This document shows positions 20,779-30,067 of a DNA stretch of 64,000 nucleotides, in pieces; positions within the stretch are counted from its first letter, which is position 1, and each line of letters starts with the position of its first letter. Under the pieces are notes generated by a model. It had not been told where the DNA came from, did not search any database, and saw only the letters and a program-made list of their open reading frames with translations. The DNA is from Multivorans sp965116445. Its GTDB lineage: Bacteria; Acidobacteriota; Thermoanaerobaculia; Multivoradales; Multivoraceae. The stretch lies in assembly GCA_965116445.1 (NCBI GenBank), contig OZ220688.1, forward strand, positions 1,178,001-1,242,000, read 5' to 3'. A program made the translations under genes and the position numbers.

Positions 20779-21024
20779 TCAGACTTCGTCAAGCAAAGCG
20801 AAGTACCGTTCTCGGGTCATACCCGCGGTGCGCATGTTGGCGCGGATGACGCCGAGGCTGATCGGCTTACGCCCGAACGAGATCGTGACCGGCCTCTTGA
20901 AGCCGGGCTTCGTCAAGGTGATATGCCCTCCTGACCGCCCGGTTTCGCGCCACCCGTCTCTCTCGAAGAGCCGAACGAGACGCCGCGGCTCAATGGGCGT
21001 CAGCTTGCGACGCTTGCCGGGCAC
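20779..21024 (-). CDS. hicA: HicA-family mRNA interferase toxin
   Basis: 81 residues, the usual HicA size. The family cleaves mRNA. The double-stranded-RNA-binding-like fold is visible as LVRLFERDGWRETGRSGGHITLTKPG, with the catalytic His in the GGHITL segment, followed by ISLGVIRANMRTAGM and a C-terminal helix. It lies downstream of, and overlaps by 35 bp, the hicB reading frame, the antitoxin-first order seen in many hicBA pairs. The overlap implies coupled translation. It is adjacent to decayed gene fragments. Confidence 0.85.
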   Translation of the reverse strand: MPGKRRKLTPIEPRRLVRLFERDGWRETGRSGGHITLTKPGFKRPVTISFGRKPISLGVIRANMRTAGMTRERYFALLDEV

Positions 21025-21298
21025 CGATCACGAGTTCCATCGGTACGGCCACGGGCTCGGGAGCACCGTCTGTTTCACCGGCAACGGCGATCGTGACGCC
21101 GGATTCCGCGAGGACTTCGTTCAGCGTACCCATCTCATGACAGGTCTCAAGGAAGAGCCGCACAGCTTCGTCCAGCATGTCCGCAGCCTCTTCAACCGTC
21201 TCCCCTTGGCTCGCAACGTCCAATTCGGGGCAAAGCGCGACCCAAACGTCCTCTTCCTGGTCGAGCTTCATCGACAGGTTCAAGCGCAGTCGGAGCAT
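20990..21298 (-). CDS. hicB: HicB-family antitoxin
   Basis: 102 residues. The partial RNase-H-like HicB fold is clear: EEDVWVALCPELDVASQGET, then EEAADMLDEAVRLFLE. It should bind and neutralise HicA. The C-terminal ~35 residues lack an obvious helix-turn-helix or ribbon-helix-helix, so autoregulation by this protein is uncertain. ATG 21298 is preceded by GGAGA at good spacing, and a TATACT hexamer lies 65 bases upstream, so this transcript has a leader. An internal Met (KLDQEED segment) is an alternative start. Confidence 0.83.
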   Translation of the reverse strand: MLRLRLNLSMKLDQEEDVWVALCPELDVASQGETVEEAADMLDEAVRLFLETCHEMGTLNEVLAESGVTIAVAGETDGAPEPVAVPMELVIGARQASQADAH

Positions 21299-21363
21299 CG
21301 TTGTTCTCCATGGTCTACTTCCGAGCGTAGTGAGGCTCGCCGGTACCCCGGCTGGCTGCTCTG

Positions 21364-21369
21364 AGTATA
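21364..21369 (-). promoter_or_regulatory. Putative -10 box of hicBA
   Basis: TATACT on the minus strand stands out in GC-rich surroundings, 66 bases before the hicB start. The 117-bp stretch 21299-21415 between hicB and the nuclease remnant holds no other gene. Confidence 0.35.
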
Positions 21370-21415
21370 CGGACGCGGAGAGTCGAACGTCCCTGGTGAT
21401 TGTGCTGACGATCGG

Positions 21416-21740
21416 CTACGACGGTGAGGCTGATGCGCCCAACAGGAGGCTGCGGAGCCAGCCGGGCGGGGCCGTACCCGGGCGCAGCGCGACCGCGCCG
21501 ACGCCGTGGCTGGCGACGTAGGCCTCGGCCGCCAGCCAGGAAACTGCGCCCGCATCCGGGACCAGCAAGAGCGAGGCTTCCGGACCGGTCGAACCCCACC
21601 GCAAGGCATCGTGGTACAGGTGGGCCGACTGAGCCATGCCGTCGAGTATCGGGCCGCGCCCCGTCCGGTACTTCGCGTCAAGAACCACGAAGCCGCTGCG
21701 GCCTTCCCGCCTCCAGCGGAGAACCGGGCGACCGCCAGGC
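21416..21740 (-). pseudogene. C-terminal remnant of a PD-(D/E)XK-type nuclease protein
   Basis: The minus-strand frame reads LRWRREGRSGFVVLDAKYRT, then HLYHDALRWG, LLLVPDAGAVSWLAAEAYVASHG and LRPGT, ending at TAG. The 'hydrophobic-DAKYR' core resembles the nuclease domain found at the C-terminus of DUF2357/McrC-like proteins (family call from memory, moderate). The conserved part starts abruptly near 21740, exactly where plus-strand similarity to a dehydrogenase begins, and nothing matching the N-terminal part lies upstream. It is best read as a truncated gene end left by a deletion or rearrangement. Confidence 0.55.
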
Positions 21741-21742
21741 CG

Positions 21743-22190
21743 CGCGTCCGCGCCGTGGCGACGGACCGCGGCACGATCGCGGCGGATCAGATCGTCGTCG
21801 CCTGCGGCGTCTGGAGCCCGCGGATCGCCGCGATGGCGGGCGCTTCGATTCCGCTCACGCCGGCGGTGCACCAGATGGCCGCCTTCGGGCCGATCGACCT
21901 CCTGCAGATCTGGATCAAGGAGGGTCCGGGCAGCGCGCGCCCTTCCACGACGGCACGGCGGCTCTTGGCGCTGAGTTCCACGAAGCGCGCGGCTGGGAGC
22001 GCCCCCAGTGGTACGCCTCGAACGAGGACCTCGTCACCCGCTACGGCGTCGCCGACCGCCCCCACGAGTGGGACCGCCGCTGGTGGTCGCCGATCATCGA
22101 CGCGGAGCACCTGCACCTGCGTGAGAAGGCCGGCGTCGTCGACCTCAGCGCGTTCCGGATCTTCGAGGTCTCAGGCCCGGGGATGCTGCG
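21743..22190 (+). pseudogene. Collapsed dimethylglycine/sarcosine dehydrogenase (FAD-GcvT) remnant
   Basis: Three collinear but non-adjacent pieces of an ~800-residue FAD-dependent DMGDH-type protein are joined. (i) 21743-21907: RVRAVATDRGTIAADQIVVA, then CGVWSPRIAAMAGASIPLTP, from the FAD domain. (ii) 21908-21940: IWIKEGPGSAR, normally far downstream at the end of that domain. (iii) 21940-22190, in a different frame: PFHDGTAALGAEFHEARGWE, WYASNEDL, then HLREKAGVVDLSAFRIFEVS from the start of the GcvT-like domain. Two internal deletions, a frame change at 21940 and loss of both ends make it non-functional. It ends about 25 bp before the dctM stop codon. Confidence 0.75.
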
Positions 22191-22215
22191 GGCACTCCCG
22201 ACCGCCTCCGCCCGG

Positions 22216-23531
<1,316 letters not shown>

Positions 23532-23535
<4 letters not shown>

Positions 23536-24116
23536 AGCAGCCCCTCCTGCTCCATCTCTTCCTCTTCGGCACCGGCCTTGAGCGCGCGCAGGCGCTGCCA
23601 GTTCCGCACCGCTTCAGCGAGCCCCTGCAGTGCCAGGAGCGTGAACGCCACGAGCAGCACGCTCTTGATCGGGTAGCGCGGCAGGCCGCCGGGATCCGAC
23701 GACACCTCGAGTACCGCCCAGGAGTTCCGCACCGCCGGCCACGACATGATGAGCCCGAAGACCGCGAACGGGATCAGAAACAGCAGCGAGCCCCAGAAGT
23801 CGATGTGCCGCCGCCACCGCTCCGGCAACCGGCTGTAGACCACGTCGACCCGCACGTGGGCGTTGGTCTGCAGCGCGTAGGCGGCGCCCAGCAGGAAGAC
23901 CAGGCTGAACATGTACCACTGCAGCTCGAGGTAGGCGTTCGAGCTCAGATTCCAGCCCGTGAACCGGCCAAGGTAGCGGACCACCGCGTTGTACGCTCCG
24001 ACGACGACCATGGCCAGGGTCAGCCAGGAGACAGCGACCCCGAGTCGCGAGTTGAAGCGATCGACCCAGCCGACGAAGCCGGACAGGAAGACGCCCGAAG
24101 CACGTTCTGACGCCAT
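23532..24116 (-). CDS. dctQ: TRAP transporter small permease (DctQ)
   Basis: 194 residues, four membrane segments (SWLTLAMVVVGAYNAVVRYL; YMFSLVFLLGAAYAL; LLFLIPFAVFGLIM; LLVAFTLLALQGLAEAV). Family motifs ELQWYMFSLVFLLGAAYAL and HVRVDVVY are clear. A longer frame to 24164 exists, but it would overlap the divergent MATE gene, and TAGCCT lies ten bases before ATG 24116, so I prefer that start. The C-terminus is acidic (EEEEMEQEG). It is translationally coupled to dctM. Confidence 0.92.
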
Positions 24117-24126
24117 GAGCGGGCGC

Positions 24127-24132
24127 AGGCTA
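24127..24132 (-). promoter_or_regulatory. Putative -10 hexamer for dctQM
   Basis: TAGCCT on the minus strand, ten bases before the chosen dctQ ATG. Only 29 bp separate the divergent dctQ and MATE starts. Confidence 0.35.
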
Positions 24133-24145
24133 GCAGCAGCCGGCC

Positions 24146-25486
24146 GTGACTGAGGCGGCGACACCCGGCCTGACCCGCCGATTCGCGCGGCTGACGGCGC
24201 TCAACACAGCTTCCAACCTGACCGTGCCGGTGGCCGGTCTGGCCGACACGGTAATGCTCGGCCGACTCGACGACGTGCGTTTTCTAGCCGGCGTGGTCCT
24301 GGGCGCCCTGATCTTCGACTACCTGTACTTCGGGTTCGCATTCTTGCGCATGGGGACCACAGGAGTCACCGCCCAGTCCTGGGGCCGCGGCGACACCGGG
24401 GAGGTCGCTGCACACCTCTATCGCGCGCTCCTGCTGGCAGCCCTTCTCGGCCTCGTGACGGTCGCGCTCCGCGGCCCGCTCGGCGACCTCGGCTTCCGAC
24501 TCCTTTCCGGCACCGCGGAGGTAGAAGACGCCGGCCGCCGCTACTACGACGCCCGCATCTGGGGTGCGCCCGCGACCTTCGCGAATCTGGCGTTCGTCGG
24601 CTGGTTCCTGGGCCGGGGCGAGGCGGCACGGGCTCTACTCGTCGTCGCGGCAGCGAACGTCGGCAACATCGTGCTGAATTGGTGGTTCATCCTTCACCTG
24701 GGCTGGGCCGCGTTCGGCGCCGGAATCGCCACCGCCACGGCACAGTGGCTGGCAGCCGGCATCGGTTTGATCCTGACCCTCGGCGCGGGCGCCGCGTCGT
24801 GCTCCTGGCGGACCGTGCTCGACCGTGCCGCGTTGCGCCGGCTCGTCGCCCTGAGCGGGCACCTGGTGGTCCGGACCCTGCTCCTGATCACGGCCTTCGC
24901 CGTGTTCACGAACGCCAGCGCGCTCCTCGGTACCGCCCGCCTGGCGGCGAACGGCCTGATCCTCCGCATGTTGAGTCTCGCCTCCTACCTGGTCGACGGC
25001 GCGGCCTTCGCCGGCGAGACTCTCGCCGGCATGGCCTACGGCGCCGGCGACCGCAAGGAACTGCGGCGCGTCCTGATCCTGACCGTGGCGGCCGCGGAGA
25101 TCTGCGCCGTCGCCTTCCTGTTGCCGGTGTTGATCTTCCCCCGCGGCACGTACGGCCTCCTGGTCGGTTACGACGATGTCGTCGCACTCGCCGTCGACAG
25201 CAACATCTGGCTGCTGCCCGTGCTCCTCTTCGCCGCCCTCGCCTACGCGTTCGACGGCTTCTTCCTCGGCCTCACCCAGGGCAAGCTGCTCAGCCGGGCG
25301 ATGGTGATCAGCCTGGGGCTGGGTTTCGCGCCGCTCGCCTGGGCCGCGATCCACTTCCGGGATAGCAACCTGCTCTGGCTCAGCATGGTCGGCATGATGG
25401 TCGGCCGGGCGGCCACGCTGGGCTTCGCGGCGCGGCGCTACCTGCTGCCGAACCGGGGAGACTCGGGCGTCGCCGCCAGGAACTGA
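24146..25486 (+). CDS. MATE-family efflux transporter (DinF-like)
   Basis: 446 residues, about twelve membrane segments in two halves. MATE proteins export cationic drugs or metabolites in exchange for sodium or protons. Recognisable segments include LADTVMLGRL near residue 31, FLRMGTTGVTAQSWGRGD, GWFLGRGEAARALLVVAAANV, NIVLNWWFILHLGWAAFGAG and AYAFDGFFLGLTQGK. The pattern fits the DinF subgroup. The start is GTG 24146, only 29 bp from the divergent dctQ start. The substrate is unknown. Confidence 0.93.
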   Translation: MTEAATPGLTRRFARLTALNTASNLTVPVAGLADTVMLGRLDDVRFLAGVVLGALIFDYLYFGFAFLRMGTTGVTAQSWGRGDTGEVAAHLYRALLLAALLGLVTVALRGPLGDLGFRLLSGTAEVEDAGRRYYDARIWGAPATFANLAFVGWFLGRGEAARALLVVAAANVGNIVLNWWFILHLGWAAFGAGIATATAQWLAAGIGLILTLGAGAASCSWRTVLDRAALRRLVALSGHLVVRTLLLITAFAVFTNASALLGTARLAANGLILRMLSLASYLVDGAAFAGETLAGMAYGAGDRKELRRVLILTVAAAEICAVAFLLPVLIFPRGTYGLLVGYDDVVALAVDSNIWLLPVLLFAALAYAFDGFFLGLTQGKLLSRAMVISLGLGFAPLAWAAIHFRDSNLLWLSMVGMMVGRAATLGFAARRYLLPNRGDSGVAARN

Positions 25487-25534
25487 GTGGGGGCTAGACT
25501 CCGGGCCGCAAACCGACCTGCGGAGTTGAGCGGC

Positions 25535-25571
25535 AGACACCGGGTGCGCCGGCCTTCTGGCCGGCATTCGG
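25535..25571. repeat. Single copy of the GGGTGCGCCGGC hairpin repeat
   Basis: It reads GACACCGGGTGCGCCGGCC, TTCT, then GGCCGGCATTCGGC. GCCGGCC-TTCT-GGCCGGC is a perfect stem-loop. It matches the 34-bp units at 11203-11304 and lies in the 148-bp gap between the MATE and SDR genes. Confidence 0.65.
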
Positions 25572-25634
25572 CGCGAAGCGCCGGGCTCCGGGAGTTCTGG
25601 CGCGCCAGTACAGCATCAGGGAGACCGAAACGCC

Positions 25635-26420
25635 ATGGGAAAGCTCGAAGGAAAGATCACTCTCGTCACCGGCGGCGGCACCGGCATCGGCCGGGCGACC
25701 GCCCTGCTCTTCGCCCGTGAAGGCGCGACCGTCATCGTGTCGGGCCGGCGGCTCGAACCACTTGAAGCCGTCGCCGGCGAGATCGAGGGAGCGGGCGGCA
25801 GCGCCTGGGCTCACTCCGCCGACATGGAGGACGCCGGCGCGGTCCGGGGCCTCGCCACGGCGGTACTCGACCGCCACCCCACGGTCGACGTCCTGGTCCA
25901 CAACGCGGGTCACAGCTCGAAGGTCCGCAGCACGCGCTACATCTCCCAGGAGGAGTGGGACAGCGTGATCGCGGTCAACGCGACCGGGCCGGCGATGCTG
26001 ACGAAGGCCCTGCTGCCGGCGATGCTCGGTCACGGCGGCGCCATCGTGATCATGGTCTCCTCGATGGCGGCGATCCGCCCGGGAGTCATGGCCGGCACCG
26101 CCTACGGCGCCGCGAAGGCCGCCTCCCGCAACTACATCTTCGGCCTCGGCGCGGAACTCCGCCAGCTCGGCATCCGCGCCACCAGCGTCCTGCCCGGCGA
26201 GGTCGACACGCCGATCCTCGACAACCGGCCGCGGCCGCCGTCAACCGAGGAGCGGGCGGACATGATGGCCTCCGAGGACATCGCCGAGGCGATCCTCACC
26301 GCGGCAGCCCTTCCCGAACGCACCGTGATCGAGGAAATGACCCTGATGCCGACGAAGCTCCGCGACTACTCCGCCGACATCGCGGCGGCAAAGACCCTGG
26401 GCGCGCCGGAGGACGCCTGA
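25635..26420 (+). CDS. Short-chain dehydrogenase/reductase (SDR)
   Basis: 261 residues, the classical SDR size. NAD(P)-binding TGGGTGIG at 12-19, HNAG at 89-92, catalytic S142/S143, Y157 and K161 (YGAAK). It oxidises or reduces an alcohol/ketone whose identity cannot be told from sequence. S36-G-R-R after the second strand suggests an NADP preference (inference). The gene stands alone, 148 bp after the MATE gene, with AGGGAG about 14 bases before ATG. Confidence 0.94.
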   Translation: MGKLEGKITLVTGGGTGIGRATALLFAREGATVIVSGRRLEPLEAVAGEIEGAGGSAWAHSADMEDAGAVRGLATAVLDRHPTVDVLVHNAGHSSKVRSTRYISQEEWDSVIAVNATGPAMLTKALLPAMLGHGGAIVIMVSSMAAIRPGVMAGTAYGAAKAASRNYIFGLGAELRQLGIRATSVLPGEVDTPILDNRPRPPSTEERADMMASEDIAEAILTAAALPERTVIEEMTLMPTKLRDYSADIAAAKTLGAPEDA

Positions 26421-26482
26421 AATGCCGGCACCAGCGCTACCGGCCGGGCACCAGGCTCAGCCGCTGACTCGTACCGGAGAGG

Positions 26483-26944
26483 CTACTCCGCCGCGGGCGC
26501 ATTCCTGCGCACCACGGCCGCCCCGATCACGCCGCCGATCGTCGAGAACGCGACGTTGATCGCCAGGGAAACGGCGACGATCGCGATGATGCCGAGGCCG
26601 GCGATCGCACCGAAGAGGCTGAAGGCCTCGAAGTCCTCGGTGGATTCCGCGGCGAGAGCGCCGATCCCCATCGCACCCGTGAGGCCCCCGAGGATCAGGA
26701 GTCCCAGCAGAATGCTCAGCACGGAGCCAAAGACACCGGCCAGCGCTCCGATCTTCGCGCCCTCGCCATACGGAGCCTTCGCGGCAGGCGGGTCATCCTT
26801 CAGCGCGAGGTAGACCGCCAGAATGCCGCCGCCGACGACCAGGGCGCAGCAGGCGATGTTCAGCAGTTGGAGGCCGGGAATCTGCGAGGCGATGGCTCCC
26901 GTGCCGCCACCGATGGCTGCGGCTCCGATCTTCTTTCCGGTCAT
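26483..26944 (-). CDS. Small multi-pass membrane protein, paralogue A
   Basis: 153 residues, not assigned to a named family. Layout: glycine-rich N-terminus (KKIGAAAIGGGTGAIASQIP), a first hydrophobic segment with CCALVVGGGILAVYLALKDDPP, a PYGEGAKIGALAGVFGSVLS motif starting the second, and a last segment AFSTIGGVIGAAVVRRN. Every one of these elements recurs in the next gene upstream (26975-27448), so the pair arose by duplication. It is preceded by TGAGGAGA six bases before ATG. It may act in the inner membrane; function unknown. Confidence 0.8.
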   Translation of the reverse strand: MTGKKIGAAAIGGGTGAIASQIPGLQLLNIACCALVVGGGILAVYLALKDDPPAAKAPYGEGAKIGALAGVFGSVLSILLGLLILGGLTGAMGIGALAAESTEDFEAFSLFGAIAGLGIIAIVAVSLAINVAFSTIGGVIGAAVVRRNAPAAE

Positions 26945-26974
26945 GGCGTCTCCTCAGGTTCAGTTGAAACCGGG

Positions 26975-27448
26975 CTAAGCCGAGGGCTTCTTGTGGAACA
27001 CCGCGGCGCCGATCACGCCGCCGATAGCGGAAAAGATCACGTCGACGACGAGGCTGATCAGGAACGCAACCGCACCGAAAGCGGCCACCGCGCCGGCTTC
27101 CTCGCCGGACATCGCATCGAGCACTTCCGGTGGCATCCCCTCGATGCCCTCCATGAGCCCCCGGATCATCTCCGTCGGATCACCGACGATCATCGTCATC
27201 GGTATCGCGACAATCGCGCCGACGACCGCCGCGACGACACCGGCCAGAACACCGATCATCGCGCCGTCGCCGTAGGGGGCCGCGGGCGTAGGGGGCTCAT
27301 CCCTCATCGCCAGGTAGACCGCCAGCATGCCGCCGCCGACCACGAGGGCGCAGCACAGGCAGTTGGCGAAATTGACGATCGGAATCTGCGAGGCGATCCC
27401 CGCCGCTCCACCGCCAATGGCCGCCGCTTTCAGTTTCTTCGGTGTCAT
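26975..27448 (-). CDS. Small multi-pass membrane protein, paralogue B
   Basis: 157 residues. It shares KLKAAAIGGGAAGIASQIP, CCALVVGGGMLAVYLAMRDEPP, PYGDGAMIGVLAGVV and FSAIGGVIGAAVFHKK with its neighbour 30 bp downstream. The central part differs: a Met/Glu/Pro-rich segment (IRGLMEGIEGMPPEVLD) is specific to this copy. The ribosome-binding site TGAGGAGA is also shared. The two genes probably form one transcript and their products may hetero-oligomerise (inference). Confidence 0.8.
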   Translation of the reverse strand: MTPKKLKAAAIGGGAAGIASQIPIVNFANCLCCALVVGGGMLAVYLAMRDEPPTPAAPYGDGAMIGVLAGVVAAVVGAIVAIPMTMIVGDPTEMIRGLMEGIEGMPPEVLDAMSGEEAGAVAAFGAVAFLISLVVDVIFSAIGGVIGAAVFHKKPSA

Positions 27449-27497
27449 GGAATCTCCTCAGACGGGTCGAACCCGAGCACGCGCCGGTCAAGACGCT

Positions 27498-27977
27498 CTA
27501 CGGGTTCTCACGTGGCAAGTTTCGGGGCATTTGTTGGACGATCTGGCCGACTGCGGCCCAGACCAGGACGGCGATGGCCGCCGCCGCCAGCACGCCGGTC
27601 AGGAAACGGCTCGCCGGCGTGTTGATCGGCAGCAGCCAGTCGATCGCGGCGGGCGCCAGGAACAGCAAGATGCGCCTGGGTTTCTCCAGCAGCCAGTCAC
27701 GTGCCGGACGAAGCCACGGCAGCACGATCAGCCCCAGGGTGAAGCCGACGTAGAAACCGAAGCAGCGGTGGCAGACGGCGAGGGGGTGACCCGCCACGTG
27801 GAAGCTGCGCTCGGCGATCTGATGGCAGACACGAGCGAACGACTCGTAGAGCAGCGACGCCGAAAGACCGCCGGAAGCGGCCAGGAGCGGCGCGGCAACG
27901 ACCATCGCGACGGCGCAACAGCACCCCAGGGCAATGACAGCCGTTGCCGCGGGGACCCCAAACCGCTGGTCAAGCAT
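27498..27977 (-). CDS. DUF2085 membrane protein
   Basis: 159 residues, about four membrane helices. It has the DUF2085 signature CHQIAERSFHVAGHPLAVCH, directly followed by RCFGFYVGF, with conserved Cys and His that could bind a metal or heme-like ligand. Function of the family is unknown. It lies 49 bp upstream of the paralogue pair on the same strand and diverges from asnS. Start ATG 27977 has TACACT nine bases before it and no Shine-Dalgarno. Confidence 0.83.
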   Translation of the reverse strand: MLDQRFGVPAATAVIALGCCCAVAMVVAAPLLAASGGLSASLLYESFARVCHQIAERSFHVAGHPLAVCHRCFGFYVGFTLGLIVLPWLRPARDWLLEKPRRILLFLAPAAIDWLLPINTPASRFLTGVLAAAAIAVLVWAAVGQIVQQMPRNLPRENP

Positions 27978-27986
27978 CGTCCGACT

Positions 27987-27992
27987 AGTGTA
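27987..27992 (-). promoter_or_regulatory. Putative -10 hexamer for leaderless DUF2085 gene
   Basis: TACACT on the minus strand, nine bases before the ATG; the bases between lack a ribosome-binding site. Confidence 0.4.
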
Positions 27993-28054
27993 GCTGCGCG
28001 ACGGCCACCGCTCGATCCGGCCCGCCGCTATGATCGCGTCGTGAGGAGCGACCC

Positions 28055-29353
28055 GTGAGCGGCTGGAATTCGATCCCCGAGCTGGGCGCGCTCGCCGGCG
28101 AGAAAGTCCGCCTGCGCGGCTGGGTCGACGGGCGGCGCTCGAGCGGCCGGATCGGCTTCATTCAGCTCCGGGAATCGGGCGCCACGGTGCAGCTCGTGAT
28201 CAGTCGCAAGGAGGTCGACGAGGCGTCGTGGGAGGCGCTACAGAGCGCCACGCAGGAATCAACCGTCGCCGTGACCGGCACCGCCGCCGCCGACCCGCGC
28301 TCGCCGGGCGGAGTCGAGGTCCACGTGTCGTCGCTGGCCCTGGTCCACGGCGCCGACGGCTATCCGATCACGCCGAAAGAGCACGGCACCGCCTTTCTGA
28401 TGGACCATCGCCACCTCTGGCTGCGCTCCAGCCGGCAACGGGCCGTGCTGCGGATCCGCAGCGAAGTCTGCCAGGCGATCCACGACTTCCACCGCGAGCG
28501 CGGCTACTACCTGGTCGACTCGCCGATCCTGACGCCGGCGGCCTGCGAGGGGACGTCGACCCTGTTCGAGACCCCCTACTTCGATCACGGCAACGCGTAT
28601 CTCAGCCAGTCCGGCCAGCTCTACCTCGAGCCCGCGGCCGCCGCACTCGGCAAGGTCTACTGCTTCGGTCCCACGTTCCGGGCCGAGAAGTCGAAGACCC
28701 GGCGCCACCTGATGGAGTTCTGGATGGTCGAGCCGGAGGCCGCCTTCCTCGACTTCAAGGGCCTGGCCGAGCTCGCCGAGGACTTCGTCGTCTATCTCGC
28801 GGAGCGGGTGCTGGAGCACTGCGCCGAGCCGCTCGAGGTCCTTGAGCGCGACACCTCCAGGCTCGAGGCGATCCGCAAGCCGTTCCCCCGGCTCCGCTAC
28901 GCGGAAGCGATCGATCTTCTTCGCGGCCAGGGCTCCGCCATCGAGTTCGGCGACGACTTCGGCGCTCCCGAGGAGACCTCGATCGCCGAGGCGTTCGATC
29001 GGCCGGTCATGGTCACCCACTACCCGACCTCGCTCAAGGCCTTCTACATGGAGCCCGACCCGGACGATCCGACCCTCGCTCTGGCCCTCGACGTGATCGC
29101 CCCCGAGGGCTACGGCGAGATCATCGGCGGCAGCCAGCGCATCCACGACCACGACCTGCTCCTGTCCCGACTCAAGGAGCACGATCTGCCGATCGAGGCC
29201 TTTCAGTGGTACCTCGACATCCGCCGCTACGGCACGTTCGAGCACAGCGGCTTCGGCATGGGCGTCGAACGCTTCGTCGCCTGGATGGCCGGCGTCCCCC
29301 ATCTACGGGAGACGATTCCCTATCCCCGAACGATGGACCGGATCTACCCCTGA
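28055..29353 (+). CDS. asnS: Asparaginyl-tRNA synthetase
   Basis: 432 residues. Charges tRNA-Asn. An N-terminal OB-fold anticodon-binding domain (VRLRGWVDGRRSSGRIGFIQ) precedes the class II core: motif 2 in FRAEKSKTRRHLMEFWMVEP and motif 3 in GFGMGVERFVAWM, ending PYPRTMDRIYP as AsnRS usually does. Motif 2 and the ending favour AsnRS over AspRS. The start is GTG 28055 with GAGGAG about seven bases before it and a TATGAT hexamer at 28029-28034, so this is a conventional leadered start. Its stop overlaps the proposed rnc start. Confidence 0.95.
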   Translation: MSGWNSIPELGALAGEKVRLRGWVDGRRSSGRIGFIQLRESGATVQLVISRKEVDEASWEALQSATQESTVAVTGTAAADPRSPGGVEVHVSSLALVHGADGYPITPKEHGTAFLMDHRHLWLRSSRQRAVLRIRSEVCQAIHDFHRERGYYLVDSPILTPAACEGTSTLFETPYFDHGNAYLSQSGQLYLEPAAAALGKVYCFGPTFRAEKSKTRRHLMEFWMVEPEAAFLDFKGLAELAEDFVVYLAERVLEHCAEPLEVLERDTSRLEAIRKPFPRLRYAEAIDLLRGQGSAIEFGDDFGAPEETSIAEAFDRPVMVTHYPTSLKAFYMEPDPDDPTLALALDVIAPEGYGEIIGGSQRIHDHDLLLSRLKEHDLPIEAFQWYLDIRRYGTFEHSGFGMGVERFVAWMAGVPHLRETIPYPRTMDRIYP

Positions 29354-30057
29354 CGCTTCGCACCGACGAACTCGAAGAGCGGATCGGCTACCGCTTCAAG
29401 AACCGCGACCTGCTCGAGCAGGCCCTGACCCACACCTCCTTCGCCAACGAACAGGGGTTGGAGAAGCACAACGAGCGTCTCGAGTTCCTGGGCGATTCGG
29501 TCTTGGGGCTCGTCGCGGCGAGCTGGCTCTACCGGGGTCGACCGTTCGAGCCGGAGGGCGACCTGTCCCGGGTCAAGTCGCACGTCGTCAGCGCCGAAGT
29601 CCTGGCCCATTTCGCGCACCGCCTGGAGCTCGGTTCGGCACTCCGGCTGGGGCGCGGCGAAGAGCGCTCCGGCGGACGCGAGAAGCAGTCTCTGCTGGCC
29701 TGTGCGCTCGAAGCGGTGATCGGAGCGGTGTACATCGACGGTGGTCTGGAGGCCGCCCGCACCCTGGTCGAGCCGTGGATCGAGTCCGAGGCCACCGAGG
29801 CGATCGACACCCCGGACGCGAAGTCCGATCTTCAGGAACTGCTCCAGGCACGGGGTCTGGCGCCTCCGGTCTACCAGCACGTCGGTCGCGAGGGGCCCGA
29901 CCACGATCCGATCTTCCACGTCGAGTGCCTGGTCGACGGCGACGTCGCCGGCAGTGCGACGGGTGGATCGAAGAAGGTGGCCGAGCGCCGCGCTGCCCGT
30001 CAGGCGCTAGCAGGACTCGCCAATGTCCGCTTGCGCGAACCGAAGACCCCGGCTTGA
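29350..30057 (+). CDS. rnc: Ribonuclease III, probable CTG start
   Basis: 235 residues. Cleaves double-stranded RNA in rRNA and mRNA processing. Family N-terminus LEERIGYRFKNRDLLEQALT, then catalytic HNERLEFLGDSVL and the late D/E in ALEAVIGAVYIDGG, followed by a dsRNA-binding domain (DAKSDLQELLQARG to GSKKVAERRAARQAL). No ATG, GTG or TTG occurs in frame between the end of asnS homology and this conserved N-terminus. The only fitting codon is CTG 29350, overlapping the asnS stop as CTGA. The next in-frame candidate, TTG 29458, would remove a conserved helix. It converges on mutL with a 10-bp gap. Confidence 0.9.
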   Translation: MTLRTDELEERIGYRFKNRDLLEQALTHTSFANEQGLEKHNERLEFLGDSVLGLVAASWLYRGRPFEPEGDLSRVKSHVVSAEVLAHFAHRLELGSALRLGRGEERSGGREKQSLLACALEAVIGAVYIDGGLEAARTLVEPWIESEATEAIDTPDAKSDLQELLQARGLAPPVYQHVGREGPDHDPIFHVECLVDGDVAGSATGGSKKVAERRAARQALAGLANVRLREPKTPA

Positions 30058-30067
30058 CGACTCCGGC

